Positions 26,261-36,400 of a stretch of 64,000 nt of DNA are shown here, piece by piece. Source of the DNA: Bacilli bacterium (lineage in GTDB: Bacteria; Bacillota_I; Bacilli_A; RFN20; CAG-288); NCBI GenBank assembly GCA_022652945.1, contig JALCRV010000011.1, positions 17,934 to 81,933 of the forward strand, in the 5' to 3' direction. The translations under genes and the position numbers were made by a program. Position 1 is the first letter of the stretch; the number at the start of each line of letters is the position of its first letter. The notes under the pieces were generated by a model. The model did not search any database. It was not told the DNA's origin and was given only the letters and a program-made list of their open reading frames with translations.

Positions 26261-27948
26261 ATAGGAAAAAAGTCCTGCTGAGGAATTTTCTGCTCGCCTT
26301 GGTCGGGTTCCTGATTTATTTTGGAACCTGCCTGGCCTTTTTTCTTTTTAGCAAAAACGAGGAATTATCCATCGAAGAGACATACGCAACTCGTCTAGTT
26401 GCCAATTTAGAAAGCGGGAAGAGCAGCGTCGATGAAGTTAATCGTATCGCTTATAAAGATCAGGTTTTTCACCTTTCCTTTTACGATCTGAACAATCCGA
26501 TTCCGACTCTTGATAACCAGGATTACTACCTTAACAATAACGGGTATATCCCTCAGCAGACCGAATATTCGAAGATTGTCTTTTCTTACGATGAATATTT
26601 TAAAGCGGACTGTCTGACTTCCACTTACTATCTTAAAGCCCAGAATGTATATTTAAGAGTCAATAAGAAACTTTCACCTTCGTATCTGACATCAAAAGCT
26701 CTTTTTATTTACGGGACCCTCGCTTTTCTAGGCTTGGATATCGTGTTTTATATCCTGGCTTATTATTTCTTCAAACGCTCCTTAAGGCCTTTAAAATTAC
26801 AGGTCGAGAAACTTCAAGACGTCGTCAAGAAAAACCACGACATCGAATTCGAGGATGACTTAGACTATCTCACGGCGATGATCAGGGACTCCCGCCACGC
26901 CTTAAAGCACGAACTGGAAGAAAATCAAATCGGCAGTCAGAAAATTGAGTTTATCCTTGATTCCTTCTCCGAAGGACTGATTGTCATCGACTCTACTTAC
27001 AGGGTCATTATCCTTAATAAAAAGACTTTGAGCATCTTTAAAAAAGAGAGGAGCGACATCGAACAAAGATACCTGAATACTTTAGGTGTCTCCCATGAAC
27101 TGGAAGTCAATTTCTCGATGGTCATCCACACGAAAAAACAGATTACTTTCATCGAAAAAATCGATGGGAGAGTTTACCAGTGCGATATTAACCCGATCGA
27201 TTACGCTTGGACAAGGGATGAAGCGACTAATCAGCAAGTCGGAGCTTCCTTATTGATGATCGATATCACCGATGAATACAATTCCGGAGAAATGAAAAAA
27301 GAATTCTTCGCTAACGCTTCCCACGAATTAAAATCTCCTTTGACCTCAATCCTCGGTTATCTTCAACTGATCGAAAACGGAACCATCAAAGAAAAAGATA
27401 CTCCTTTAGCTATTCAGAAGTGCATCGACGATGCCAACCGTATGAATAAGATTATCTCGGATATGCTCTCCCTCTCCTCCTTAGAAAGGGAATCTTTACG
27501 CCCGATTGAGGAAATCTCTCTTCCTTCCGCCTTGCAGTCTATCTTGTCTTCTTTGAAACTGCAGTGTGAAATCAAGAAGATTACCGTCCAGACTAAGCTT
27601 TCACCGATGATCGTTAAGATGAATCCGGATGATTTTGATAAGATGGTCCGTAACTTAATCGATAACGGCATCAAATACAATAAAGAAGGCGGAAAGCTCA
27701 TTGTCAGCAATGATAATAAACTAAGGACCCTGACTATCGAGGATAATGGTATCGGTATCGCTGAAGAAAATGTCCCTAGGGTTTTTGAACGCTTTTTCAG
27801 AGTCGATAAAGCCCGTTCGCGAAGAAACGGCGGGACGGGACTAGGGCTAGCGATCGTTAAACATATCTGCAACTATTATGAATTAGAAATCACCCTCGAT
27901 TCCACCTTGGGCAAGGGAAGCCGCTTTACGATTCATTTCCCGGAATAA
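26257..27948 (+). CDS. PhoR-type sensor histidine kinase
   Basis: A 563-residue membrane kinase. TM1 lies at about 8-31 and TM2 at about 148-170, enclosing a ~115-residue extracellular sensor. A PAS-like domain (about 225-340) follows, then the HisKA domain with phospho-acceptor His356 (NASHELKSPLTS), and an ATPase domain with DNGIK N-box, DNGIGI and GTGLGLA motifs. It is translationally coupled to the response regulator. The PhoR-like layout fits a cell-envelope or phosphate sensor; no pho-regulon gene is nearby. Confidence 0.92.
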   Translation: MNRKKVLLRNFLLALVGFLIYFGTCLAFFLFSKNEELSIEETYATRLVANLESGKSSVDEVNRIAYKDQVFHLSFYDLNNPIPTLDNQDYYLNNNGYIPQQTEYSKIVFSYDEYFKADCLTSTYYLKAQNVYLRVNKKLSPSYLTSKALFIYGTLAFLGLDIVFYILAYYFFKRSLRPLKLQVEKLQDVVKKNHDIEFEDDLDYLTAMIRDSRHALKHELEENQIGSQKIEFILDSFSEGLIVIDSTYRVIILNKKTLSIFKKERSDIEQRYLNTLGVSHELEVNFSMVIHTKKQITFIEKIDGRVYQCDINPIDYAWTRDEATNQQVGASLLMIDITDEYNSGEMKKEFFANASHELKSPLTSILGYLQLIENGTIKEKDTPLAIQKCIDDANRMNKIISDMLSLSSLERESLRPIEEISLPSALQSILSSLKLQCEIKKITVQTKLSPMIVKMNPDDFDKMVRNLIDNGIKYNKEGGKLIVSNDNKLRTLTIEDNGIGIAEENVPRVFERFFRVDKARSRRNGGTGLGLAIVKHICNYYELEITLDSTLGKGSRFTIHFPE

Positions 27949-28057
27949 TCGATTAAAAAAGCGAAGATGCAAAGAAAAACATCTCATTTCTTATACGCTA
28001 AAAAGCCCTTCACTAAAGGATTTTTCTTAGGCTTAAAACTTAAATGTAAAGTTTTTC

Positions 28058-28086
28058 TTGACTTGTAAACGCTTTCACCTTACAAT
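28058..28086 (+). promoter_or_regulatory. Sigma-A promoter of the second importer
   Basis: TTGACT (28058-28063) and TACAAT (28081-28086) with a 17-nt spacer, 47 nt before the binding-protein ATG. This is one of the best promoter matches in the window. Confidence 0.8.
28064..28077. promoter_or_regulatory. cre site (CcpA operator) inside the promoter spacer
   Basis: TGTAAACGCTTTCA matches the cre consensus TGWAANCGNTNWCA at every position. It fills the spacer between the -35 and -10 boxes, so CcpA binding would block RNA polymerase: the importer should be repressed when preferred sugar is available. Confidence 0.8.
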
Positions 28087-28133
28087 TAAGGCAGCAAAGA
28101 AATTTACTTTGCGTTTCAATAGGAGGAATTGAA

Positions 28134-29573
28134 ATGAAGAAAAGAATTCTGATGCTTAGCTTAGTTGCTTTTGCTGCTTTAGGGCTGACCGGCTGCGGTA
28201 CACCCGCTGTTTCGTCTGTCGCTGCGTCTTCAGCCACTGCCTCTTCGGCTGCTGCTTCTTCAGCTGTCCCTGAGACCGCTGTCCAGAAGGCTGTTAAAGA
28301 GGCCATGACTTTATCCCGCGACGAACTCATGAAGAAAGCCGCTGCGGAATTAGGTGAAAAAGGCAAGTTGAAAGTCTTAGCTGTCACTTCCCGTGGCGGC
28401 AAGGATGCTCCGAAAAATAAGTTTAAGGCACTGTTAGCTGCGGCTGGCTCCACCAACACCGATCCGGTCGGATACGATTCGACTGTCGATGGCAAGATCT
28501 ACACCACTCTCTGCGGTGAAATCGAAGCGGGCGTCACCGATGGTTATTCTGGCGCTATTCTCCAGGATGGCTATCAGCTGCAGAAGAAGTTCATCGATAC
28601 TGGTTACCAGACTAACTACATCCCTAAGGAATGGAAAGATGATGCTTCAACCATCAAGGAAGGGAACGATGATCCTTTCACTCTCCAGTACAACTTCAAG
28701 ACTTGGATGGTCAACAACAAGAATAAAGATACGACCATCGATAATGTCTGGGATATTACCGCTGATAAGTATAAGGGCAAGCTGTTCACCATGGATCCGG
28801 CGAATGAAAACGTCAACATGGACTGGCTCATCATGCTCACTTCCGATAAATGGGCTGCTGATCTGAAGACCTCTTTCGAAGCTGCCAGCAACGATAACAA
28901 AGGTCTTGATCTTACTCCGTATGAGAAGTATGGAACTGCTAAATATTCCTATGCTTTCATCGCTAAATACCTTGAGAACGCTGTCTTCTACGGTGATGAT
29001 GGCAAGGCTGTCGATGCCTTGGCTTCCACTCCGGGTTCCATCGGCTGGATTGTCTATTCCAAGATTCAGAACATCAAGGAAACTGCTGAAAAATCCAAGA
29101 AGAACATCGTGATCTCCGCTTTAGGCGAGGCCAATAGCGATGGCAAGACTATCGCCAACTCCGCGATGACTGGCTTTGGTGGATTCATGTATAAGCACTA
29201 TATGTCCATCATGCCTAATGCTCAGTATCCGTATGCGACTTGCGCTTTCTTCAATGTCCTTTCGACCACTCCGGAAGGCTATACTGCCTGGGCTGCTGAT
29301 GTCGGCGATTATCCGACTATGCAGTCGATTAACAAAGACAGAACCGTCAACGGCCATGGCACTTTAGCCACCACCGCTGGTGAAGATGGCACCTTCGCTT
29401 GGACTCAGGATGCAACTAAGGAAAACGTCTTCCCTTGCTTGAACGATCCTTCCGCCACTTGGTGGAATGATGCTAGCAAAGGTGATGCTGTCGTTGAGAC
29501 TCCTTCCTACATTGGAACTAAGTACAATGCGGTCAAGCACTTCATCGATGTCTGCATCGCTGCCAAGGCTTAA
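28134..29573 (+). CDS. ABC transporter substrate-binding lipoprotein (Fe(III)/polyamine-cluster type)
   Basis: A 479-residue lipoprotein: signal peptide with LTGC lipobox (Cys21) and a long Ala/Ser linker to about residue 50. The body resembles the SBP_bac_6-like class (YTTLCGEIEAG early; VWDITADKYKGKLFTMDP in the middle), larger than the usual ~330 residues. AGGAGGA precedes the start. It is the first gene of an operon with a double-length permease and an ATPase. The permease type is shared with iron, thiamine and polyamine systems, but the cre site implies an energy or carbon substrate. The substrate is unknown. Confidence 0.85.
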   Translation: MKKRILMLSLVAFAALGLTGCGTPAVSSVAASSATASSAAASSAVPETAVQKAVKEAMTLSRDELMKKAAAELGEKGKLKVLAVTSRGGKDAPKNKFKALLAAAGSTNTDPVGYDSTVDGKIYTTLCGEIEAGVTDGYSGAILQDGYQLQKKFIDTGYQTNYIPKEWKDDASTIKEGNDDPFTLQYNFKTWMVNNKNKDTTIDNVWDITADKYKGKLFTMDPANENVNMDWLIMLTSDKWAADLKTSFEAASNDNKGLDLTPYEKYGTAKYSYAFIAKYLENAVFYGDDGKAVDALASTPGSIGWIVYSKIQNIKETAEKSKKNIVISALGEANSDGKTIANSAMTGFGGFMYKHYMSIMPNAQYPYATCAFFNVLSTTPEGYTAWAADVGDYPTMQSINKDRTVNGHGTLATTAGEDGTFAWTQDATKENVFPCLNDPSATWWNDASKGDAVVETPSYIGTKYNAVKHFIDVCIAAKA

Positions 29574-29593
29574 TAGTTGATTCAGTCTTAATT

Positions 29594-29637
29594 GAAAGCA
29601 AGCTGGGCTTTAAGCCTGGCTTGCTTTCTCTCTTTTT
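29594..29637 (+). terminator. Intercistronic terminator/attenuator after the binding-protein gene
   Basis: GAAAGCAAGC (29594-29603) pairs perfectly with GCTTGCTTTC (29619-29628); the interior GGCTT/AAGCC extends the stem. TCTCTTTTT follows. It would let only part of the transcription pass to the permease. Confidence 0.75.
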
Positions 29638-29666
29638 AGAAGTCTACGATCGAAAGGGGAATAAAA

Positions 29667-31571
29667 ATGGAAAAGGGAAATCCCGGATCTAACGGTCCAA
29701 GTTCCAAGACACCTGGCTCGACCAGGCTTGATCCGATGAACCGTAATTTCAATCGTCAGGTGGTGCGCGGCTTCAATAACGTCAAAACGTATTTTTCGAA
29801 TCCCGCCAACACCTTGCTTTGTATTTTTTTGGTGATTCTTCTGATTTTAAATGTCGCTCCGATGATTTCGGTCGTAAAAGATGCTTTTACTTTCCATGTT
29901 GGGGAAACGGATGCTTTATACAATGATACCGACCCGGGATCTTTTACCACTTATCACTGGGTAGAGGTTTTTGCCTCCGATACCTCCACGGGCTACTTCT
30001 GGAAACCTTTAGGTCATTCATTGTTGGTTTCCACCCTCGCCTGCGCTTTCGCCATTATTTTCGGCGGTTTAGCAGCCTATTTTATCTGCCGGACCAATAT
30101 GAAATTGAAAAAGTTCATTTCGGCGGTCTTTATTTTCCCTTACATCATGCCGCAATGGACTTTAGCTCTGTTCTGGAAAAACTTCTTTATCTCAACTGAA
30201 TGCGGAAAATTAGGCTACGTTGGGGAACTCCAGGCTTTAACTGGCATCGCTAGCCCTCTATGGTTCGTCTTCGGGGCTTTCCCGATTTCGGTCGTTCTGG
30301 GTCTGCATTACGCTCCGTTTGCCTATATCCTTATCGGTGGCGTCTTAAGAAACATGGATGCTAACTTAGAAGAAGCCGCGACCATTTTGAACATTCCGAA
30401 ATGGAAGACGTTCTTCAAAGTCACTATTCCGATGCTTAAACCCGCCATTCTCTCCACGATTCTTCTCGTCTTCTCCGCCGCGATGTCCTCTTACCCGGTC
30501 GCTCAGACTTTGGGCACACCTGTTAACTATTTCGTCTTGGCGGTCAAGATGAAGGGGATGATCGAAGGTTCCTCCGGTGCTAAAATCGGGCAGGGCGCCA
30601 TCGTCTCAATCGTCTTGATTCTCTTCGGCTTTGCGATCTTGGCTATGAACCAGATCGCTACGGGCTCCAGAAAACAATTCACTACTGTTTCCGGTAAATC
30701 CGGTCAGGTAACGAAGATTGATCTTGGCAAAGTCGGAAAGTGGATCGCCGGAATCGTCTTCACCATCTTAGTTGTCTTCTTCTGCATCGGCCCGATGATT
30801 TCCTTCTTAATCGAATCGTTAGTTCCTAACCCCGGCGATTATTCTTCCGGTTTAACCTTCTATTACTGGACCACTTCAAATATCATCCGCAACGATTACC
30901 ACGGTGTATTTAATGAACCGAAGATCTGGGAAGCCTTAAAAGGCTCGGTGATCCTAGCGATCTCCTGCTCCTTGATCGCTGGCACCTGCGGCTTATTGAT
31001 CGGTTATGCCGTCGCGAAAAAGAGGAAGAGCAAGCTGGCTCAGTTCGTCAATGGTCTGGCTTTCTTCCCGTATTTGCTCCCGTCCGTTTCCTTATCCGCC
31101 GTCTTTATGCTCCTCGCCTTAAGTCTTTCTAAAGACCATATCACTTACTTCTATAAGAACCCGATGGTGGTCTGCATCATCCTCGGCTCCTTGAAATACA
31201 TACCTTTCGCTTCACGTTCCTCCTTGAACGCCATGATGCAATTAAGCGGGGAAATCGAAGAAGCTGGTGTCATTCAAAATGTCCACTGGTGGAAGAGAAT
31301 GACCAGGATCGTCTTCCCGATTCAAAAGAGCGCTTTCCTCTCAGGTTATCTGCTGCCGTTTATCTCCTGCATGAGAGAGCTTAACCTCTTCATCTTCATC
31401 GGTTCGGATACGATGATTCTCACTAAATTCATGTACTTGCTAGAAGATACGGGTGTCGCCGCTTTGGAAAATGCGGCCAACCTGATCTTGGTCGTTATCA
31501 TTCTTGTCGTCAACTGGGGAGTCAATCTCCTCACCGGCGCTTCGATCGATAAAGGTATAGGAGGAAAATAA
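29667..31571 (+). CDS. Double-domain ABC permease (FbpB/ThiP-like architecture)
   Basis: A 634-residue protein with about 12 transmembrane helices in two halves, each with a coupling loop (EEAATILNIPKWKTFFKVTIP in the first half; EEAGVIQNVHWWKRMTRIVFP in the second). A charged ~30-residue N-terminus precedes TM1. The fusion of both permease domains is usual in ferric-iron, thiamine and some phosphonate importers. GAAAGGGG precedes the start. It lies between the binding protein and the ATPase and would form the whole translocation pore by itself. Confidence 0.88.
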   Translation: MEKGNPGSNGPSSKTPGSTRLDPMNRNFNRQVVRGFNNVKTYFSNPANTLLCIFLVILLILNVAPMISVVKDAFTFHVGETDALYNDTDPGSFTTYHWVEVFASDTSTGYFWKPLGHSLLVSTLACAFAIIFGGLAAYFICRTNMKLKKFISAVFIFPYIMPQWTLALFWKNFFISTECGKLGYVGELQALTGIASPLWFVFGAFPISVVLGLHYAPFAYILIGGVLRNMDANLEEAATILNIPKWKTFFKVTIPMLKPAILSTILLVFSAAMSSYPVAQTLGTPVNYFVLAVKMKGMIEGSSGAKIGQGAIVSIVLILFGFAILAMNQIATGSRKQFTTVSGKSGQVTKIDLGKVGKWIAGIVFTILVVFFCIGPMISFLIESLVPNPGDYSSGLTFYYWTTSNIIRNDYHGVFNEPKIWEALKGSVILAISCSLIAGTCGLLIGYAVAKKRKSKLAQFVNGLAFFPYLLPSVSLSAVFMLLALSLSKDHITYFYKNPMVVCIILGSLKYIPFASRSSLNAMMQLSGEIEEAGVIQNVHWWKRMTRIVFPIQKSAFLSGYLLPFISCMRELNLFIFIGSDTMILTKFMYLLEDTGVAALENAANLILVVIILVVNWGVNLLTGASIDKGIGGK

Positions 31572-31574
31572 ACC

Positions 31575-33224
31575 ATGCCAGAGATTATCTTAAAAAATGT
31601 AACCAAAAGATACGGTGACTTCTACGCTGTCGAAAATATTAACCTGACGATCCCGGATGATTCGTTTATCACCTTACTAGGGCCTTCCGGCTGCGGCAAG
31701 ACCACGACCTTAAGAATGATCGCGGGTCTGGAGACTCCGACTACGGGAAAGATCACCATCAACGGGGAAACTGTCTTTGATTCGGATGCCGGCATCAACG
31801 TCTCCGCCAATAAACGCCATGTGGGCTTCCTTTTCCAGAACTACGCCCTCTGGCCGCATATGACTGTTTATAAGAACATTCAGTTCGGCTTAGCTAACGT
31901 CGATCAAGTGATGCCTGTCCACGCTTCCGAATATGAAAGACTCTTAAGGATGCAAAAAGTCGTCGTCGAGAAAGAAAAACTCGCCGGCTGCTTTAAATCC
32001 TCCCTGGATAAAAAAGGCAAGATCGAACCCAAAAAGGCCTTACTGAATCTGATCGATACTTTCGAGATTTCCATGTATTCAGCTAAAGAGCTCTTCCAAG
32101 CTTTAGCCAATAAGAACGTCGCTGTCTGGCAACCGATATTGGATCAACTCGGCGATGAATATAAGAAAATGGCTGAAGAGAATCTCCAAAAGCTTGAATC
32201 CAAAGGTTTCGAGGTCAACGACAAATTCGACCTGGTCCAGAATAAACAAGTCGTCGCTAAGAAGAGACATCTGGATAAAGAAGAAATCGATCTTAGAATC
32301 CGCAGGGTAGCGAGAATTGTCAAAGTCGGGGAATTCATGGACCGTTATCCTAATGAGCTCTCCGGTGGCCAACAGCAAAGAGTCGCCATCGCCCGTACTT
32401 TAGCTCCGGGTCCGAAAGTCCTCTTCATGGATGAGCCGCTTTCTAACCTCGATGCTAAATTAAGGTTGGAAATGAGATCGGAATTAAAAAGACTCCATCA
32501 CGATACCGGGGCGACTTTTATCTACGTCACCCACGATCAGTTGGAGGCTATGACCTTAGCCACCAGGATCTGCCTCATCAATAACGGTGTGGTCCAGCAA
32601 TACGATGCTCCTCTTGATGTCTATAAACATCCGAATAACTTATTCGTTGCTGACTTTGTCGGCAATCCGGCGATTAACCTGATTGAAGCCAAGGCCAAGC
32701 AGGATAAGGAGGGGATTCATCTTTCTTTATTCGGCTCCCAAGTCAAAGCGACCTTCATCCCGAATACTTATGTTGATCTAGCTCAGTTCCGCAAGGAAAT
32801 GGATCAGGAAACCCAGGCCAAGAAAGCTGAATACGAAAAGAAACTGAAACAGAAGTCCTTCGTTGTCAAAGGCAATGCGGATAAGCCGTTTAACTTCCAC
32901 ATTCTGACTATCAACGGTAATTTGGATTCCAAAGACGAGAAAGACATTCAGAACGATGATTATGTTATCGGCATTCGCCCGGAGTTTATGAGAATCGAAG
33001 ATGACGGGAAGTTGGAGACCGATGTCTATTCCGCTATGCCTTCTGGCATGGAAACAACCGTCAAGCTCAGAGTCGGGGAATTCATTATCACCTCGGTGGT
33101 CTTCGGCGGCGTTGACTATAAAGTCAACGCGAAGGCCAAGGTCAATATCATCGGGAAGGAAATTCTCCTCTTCGATCGCAAGACTCAAAAGTTGATTGCG
33201 GCTGGTGAATTGAAATTAGAATAA
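31575..33224 (+). CDS. ABC ATPase of MalK/FbpC class with a large internal insertion
   Basis: A 549-residue ATPase; relatives are ~350-370. Walker A is GPSGCGKT (36-43), Q-loop FQNYALWP follows, but the signature LSGGQQQR begins only at residue 262, against about 135 in MalK. The extra ~127 residues (about 105-232) are Lys/Glu-rich and helical. Walker B (LFMDEPLSNLDA), the H-loop (VTHDQLEAM) and a C-terminal TOBE-type domain are intact; the latter also carries a charged helical insertion around 395-430. The gene starts 3 nt after the permease, with GGAGG overlapping the permease end. It energises the importer. The insertion may be a regulatory domain. Confidence 0.87.
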   Translation: MPEIILKNVTKRYGDFYAVENINLTIPDDSFITLLGPSGCGKTTTLRMIAGLETPTTGKITINGETVFDSDAGINVSANKRHVGFLFQNYALWPHMTVYKNIQFGLANVDQVMPVHASEYERLLRMQKVVVEKEKLAGCFKSSLDKKGKIEPKKALLNLIDTFEISMYSAKELFQALANKNVAVWQPILDQLGDEYKKMAEENLQKLESKGFEVNDKFDLVQNKQVVAKKRHLDKEEIDLRIRRVARIVKVGEFMDRYPNELSGGQQQRVAIARTLAPGPKVLFMDEPLSNLDAKLRLEMRSELKRLHHDTGATFIYVTHDQLEAMTLATRICLINNGVVQQYDAPLDVYKHPNNLFVADFVGNPAINLIEAKAKQDKEGIHLSLFGSQVKATFIPNTYVDLAQFRKEMDQETQAKKAEYEKKLKQKSFVVKGNADKPFNFHILTINGNLDSKDEKDIQNDDYVIGIRPEFMRIEDDGKLETDVYSAMPSGMETTVKLRVGEFIITSVVFGGVDYKVNAKAKVNIIGKEILLFDRKTQKLIAAGELKLE

Positions 33225-33252
33225 AAGCTGTTTTCTTTCGTTTAACTGTTTC

Positions 33253-33280
33253 GGGGGAGATTTTTTCTCCCCCTTTTTTT
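33253..33280 (+). terminator. Rho-independent terminator of the second importer
   Basis: GGGGGAGA (33253-33260) pairs with TCTCCCCC (33266-33273), loop TTTTT, then seven T residues. Confidence 0.92.
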
Positions 33281-33342
33281 GTTAAAGAATAATGTTTTAT
33301 AAAGTTTTTTGATAAAAAATGTTGCATTAAGCCCAAAAGACT

Positions 33343-33370
33343 AAAAATTGACCTATAATAAAATAGATGG
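33343..33370. promoter_or_regulatory. Promoter-region element shared with the 43834 site
   Basis: AAAAATTGACCTA followed by an AT-rich AATAAAATA and TGG recurs upstream of the sugar ATPase gene (43834-43858) with two short gaps. Here it contains a TATAAT (33354-33359) that may serve as a -10. A common regulator binding both is possible. Confidence 0.35.
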
Positions 33371-33468
33371 ATATCTTAATGGGTGGATTACTCTTAGGTT
33401 GAGGAAAAGAGCTGCTTTTTTTCAACAAGAAAGCTGAATTGCATCCTTATTGGTCTAAGGAGAAAGGA

Positions 33469-36400
33469 ATGGAACTTCACACCTATCCGTTGACTGAGGA
33501 AGAAAGGCAGACGATTAAGGCCAATCCTCTGGCCTTCGCCGCCTTTCGAGTTAATATGGATAAGTTGGAATTGGTGGAAGGCTCCGAAGCATTTTTAAAG
33601 ATATTCCCTTTACCTTATGAAATTTTAAAGAAGGATTTTTATGCCGCGGTCAAGGATTTGACCTTAAAAGAAGACAGGGATCAAGTCTTTGCTGATTTTC
33701 AGCTAGCGGAGTATAACCACGAAGGCATATTAAAGAGTTCTTTCCGCTTGAAAGGAGCAGAAGGGGATTACACTCTCTTTTCGATAAATGGCCAGCTCTT
33801 CCGCTTAAAAGATGAAACGGTACTTATTTATTGCTTTATAAGCCAAGAAGATGAAAAGACCAAGGATCAAAAAAACCTTCAAGCGGATAATGAAAGAAAG
33901 GACATCCTCTTTGAAAGGATTCTTTCGACAACTAAAACCGCGATTTTCTGGAAGGATTCTGAACGCCGTTTCTTAGGGGCGAACAGAGCCTTCTTGGATT
34001 ATTACGGCTTTAAAGATGAGAAATCTATCATCGGGAAAAATGATGAGGACATGGGCTGGCATAGCGATCCAGATCCTTTTATGAACGATGAGATTCGCGT
34101 TTTAAAAGAAGGCGTATCGACTTATCGGGTGGAAGGGAAATGCTTTGCCCGTGGTAAAGAAAGAAATATCGTGGCTTCGAAAAGCCCGATTATCGTCCAG
34201 GGAAAAATCCTCGGATTGGTGGGCAGCTTTGAAGATGTCACTTTAGAAAAAGGGCAGGAGAAGCAAATCTCTGACTTAAATGAGAAACTTAAGCAAGCGG
34301 TTATCCAACATGAACGGTTGATGGAAGTCTTTAATGTCATCATCGTTAAAATATCCTTGAAAGATTTTTCCTTCGTGGAGAATGGCGAAGCCATGCTTAA
34401 CATGCTGGGCCTCAGCCAAAAAGAATTCTTAGAAAAATACGACGGGAAATTCTCCGCTTTGTTTCAAGGCGAATATCAGGAAGAATTCACTCATCTCCAA
34501 ACAAGCATCTCCTCCGCTTTAGCTGATAAAAGGGCAAGCTTAAATTTTAATATGAAGGTCCCGGCTGTTTACGGACCTATTTGGATCAGCGGTGCCCTCT
34601 CTTTTAGCGATTATCTTCTTTTGGAAAATAAGCCCGCTTCGTTTATTATGGTTTGTCGCGATGTCTCCCAGCTTGTCTTAGTCCAGAAAAAATTAGCGGT
34701 TGCCGAAATTGAGGCTCATAAAGCCCAGGTCTTAGAAAGACAAAGCCACGAACAGTCGATGTTTATCGATGAGGTGCCGTCCGGCCTAGGAGCCCTACTT
34801 ATCAAAAACGGTCAGGCTGAAGAGCGAATCAGAATCAATAAGTTCCTAGCGAAAAGGATCGCTTTAGATGAAAAGGCCGGTAATATTGTTCCCTTAGAGG
34901 ACTTCGTGGAGTGCATCCATCCGGATGAAAGGGAATCCTTTATGGATAATCTTCATCAGACTATCAACCTTAAAGGAGCAATCAGCAGCCAATATCGGCT
35001 TTTAAGCAAAGCTGGCACTTATTTTTATAACGCGGTCCGTTTCTCATATTCCAGCCATGCCTCGGAACAGGAAGTAGTCTATTTCGCTTTCAGCGACATT
35101 ACCGAAATCAAAGAAGCTGAAAGCAAAGTCTTGGAAAGTCAGCATTTTTATCGTGAAGTAGTAAGGGCCGCGAAATTGTCGACTTGGGTTTACGACATTA
35201 AAACCCATAGCGTGGAAGTCGATGAAGAAGCTTCACCTTTACTTGAAAGCCTGAATACGGGAGGCGGCCTATGCGTTTCTAATCTTCCTGACTCCTTACT
35301 TCCTTATATCGAGCCTAAGGACCGTGAACGTCTAATTGAGATATATAAGAAAATCGAACGCGGGGAAGATGCTACAGGTGAGTTCTGGCTTAAGTCTGAC
35401 CAATTCCAAGGCTCCAGATGCGAAAGAATCAACTATATCGTTGAAAAAGATGAAGATGGTAAACCTATTAGAGCGATTGGTTTAGGTCAAGACGTCACGA
35501 GAGAAAAGAATAACGAGGAGCGTTATAAAAGAGAAATCAGGATTCTTAAGGAAATCGATGAAGGATCTTTATTGTCTAAAGGCCATTTTAACCTGACTAA
35601 GAACCTCGTCTTGGAGTATGTTTCGAAAGATAACGATGTCTTTAAGGCCCGTCCTTTCGGCTCTTATAATGAAGCGATTAAGGCGTTCACTGACCTTTTA
35701 GAAAACGAGAACGAAAAAAAGAAGGTCTTAGAAAAGATCGATCCTTTAAACTTAATGCTCGCTTATCAAAACGGGGAAATGACCTCCAACATTGTCTACC
35801 ACTGCCGCATCGATGGCCAGCTTCCATCTTTTATCTCCTTAAACCTTCATACGTATCTGATCCCGGAGACGGGGGATTTGGAACTGTTCACCTATGCTTA
35901 CGATATTACCGATAAGGTCGAGAATGACCGGATTATGTCCTTGATCTCCGAAAGAGACTTCGACTATATCGGCTTGATATTCTCTAAAGAAAACAAGTTT
36001 GAGTTCATTAAAAAAACACAGGCGATTCTTTTTCCTGAGGTCCGTCAGTTGACCGATTATTCCACCTGCTGCTCTTACGTCAAGAAGAATTTTGTGAACG
36101 ATGATGAAATCGAACAGTTCGAAAAAGCTACTTCGCTTTCGGAGATCTTGGAGGGCTTAAAAGAAAACGGCCACCACGTAGCGAATTATCACCGTACTGA
36201 AAGCGGAAAAGTATTAGCTAAACAGCTGGACTATTTCTGGCTGGAAAAGGAGTATGGGATTATCTTGGTAGTCCGAGCGGATATCACCGCTTCCTTTAAA
36301 CGAGATCAGGAACAGATGAAGACGATTCAGAAAGCCAAGTTGGAGGCCGATAAGGCCAACGAAGCCAAATCCGCTTTCCTTTCCAGCATGTCCCACGATT

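Noticed and set aside
27414..27872. Minus-strand ORF of 152 codons
   Set aside because: Antisense to the conserved kinase ATPase domain; low-complexity Leu/Ser composition.
28040..28495. Minus-strand ORF of 151 codons
   Set aside because: Antisense to the binding-protein gene and across its promoter; Ala-rich repeat is a mirror of the Ala/Ser linker.
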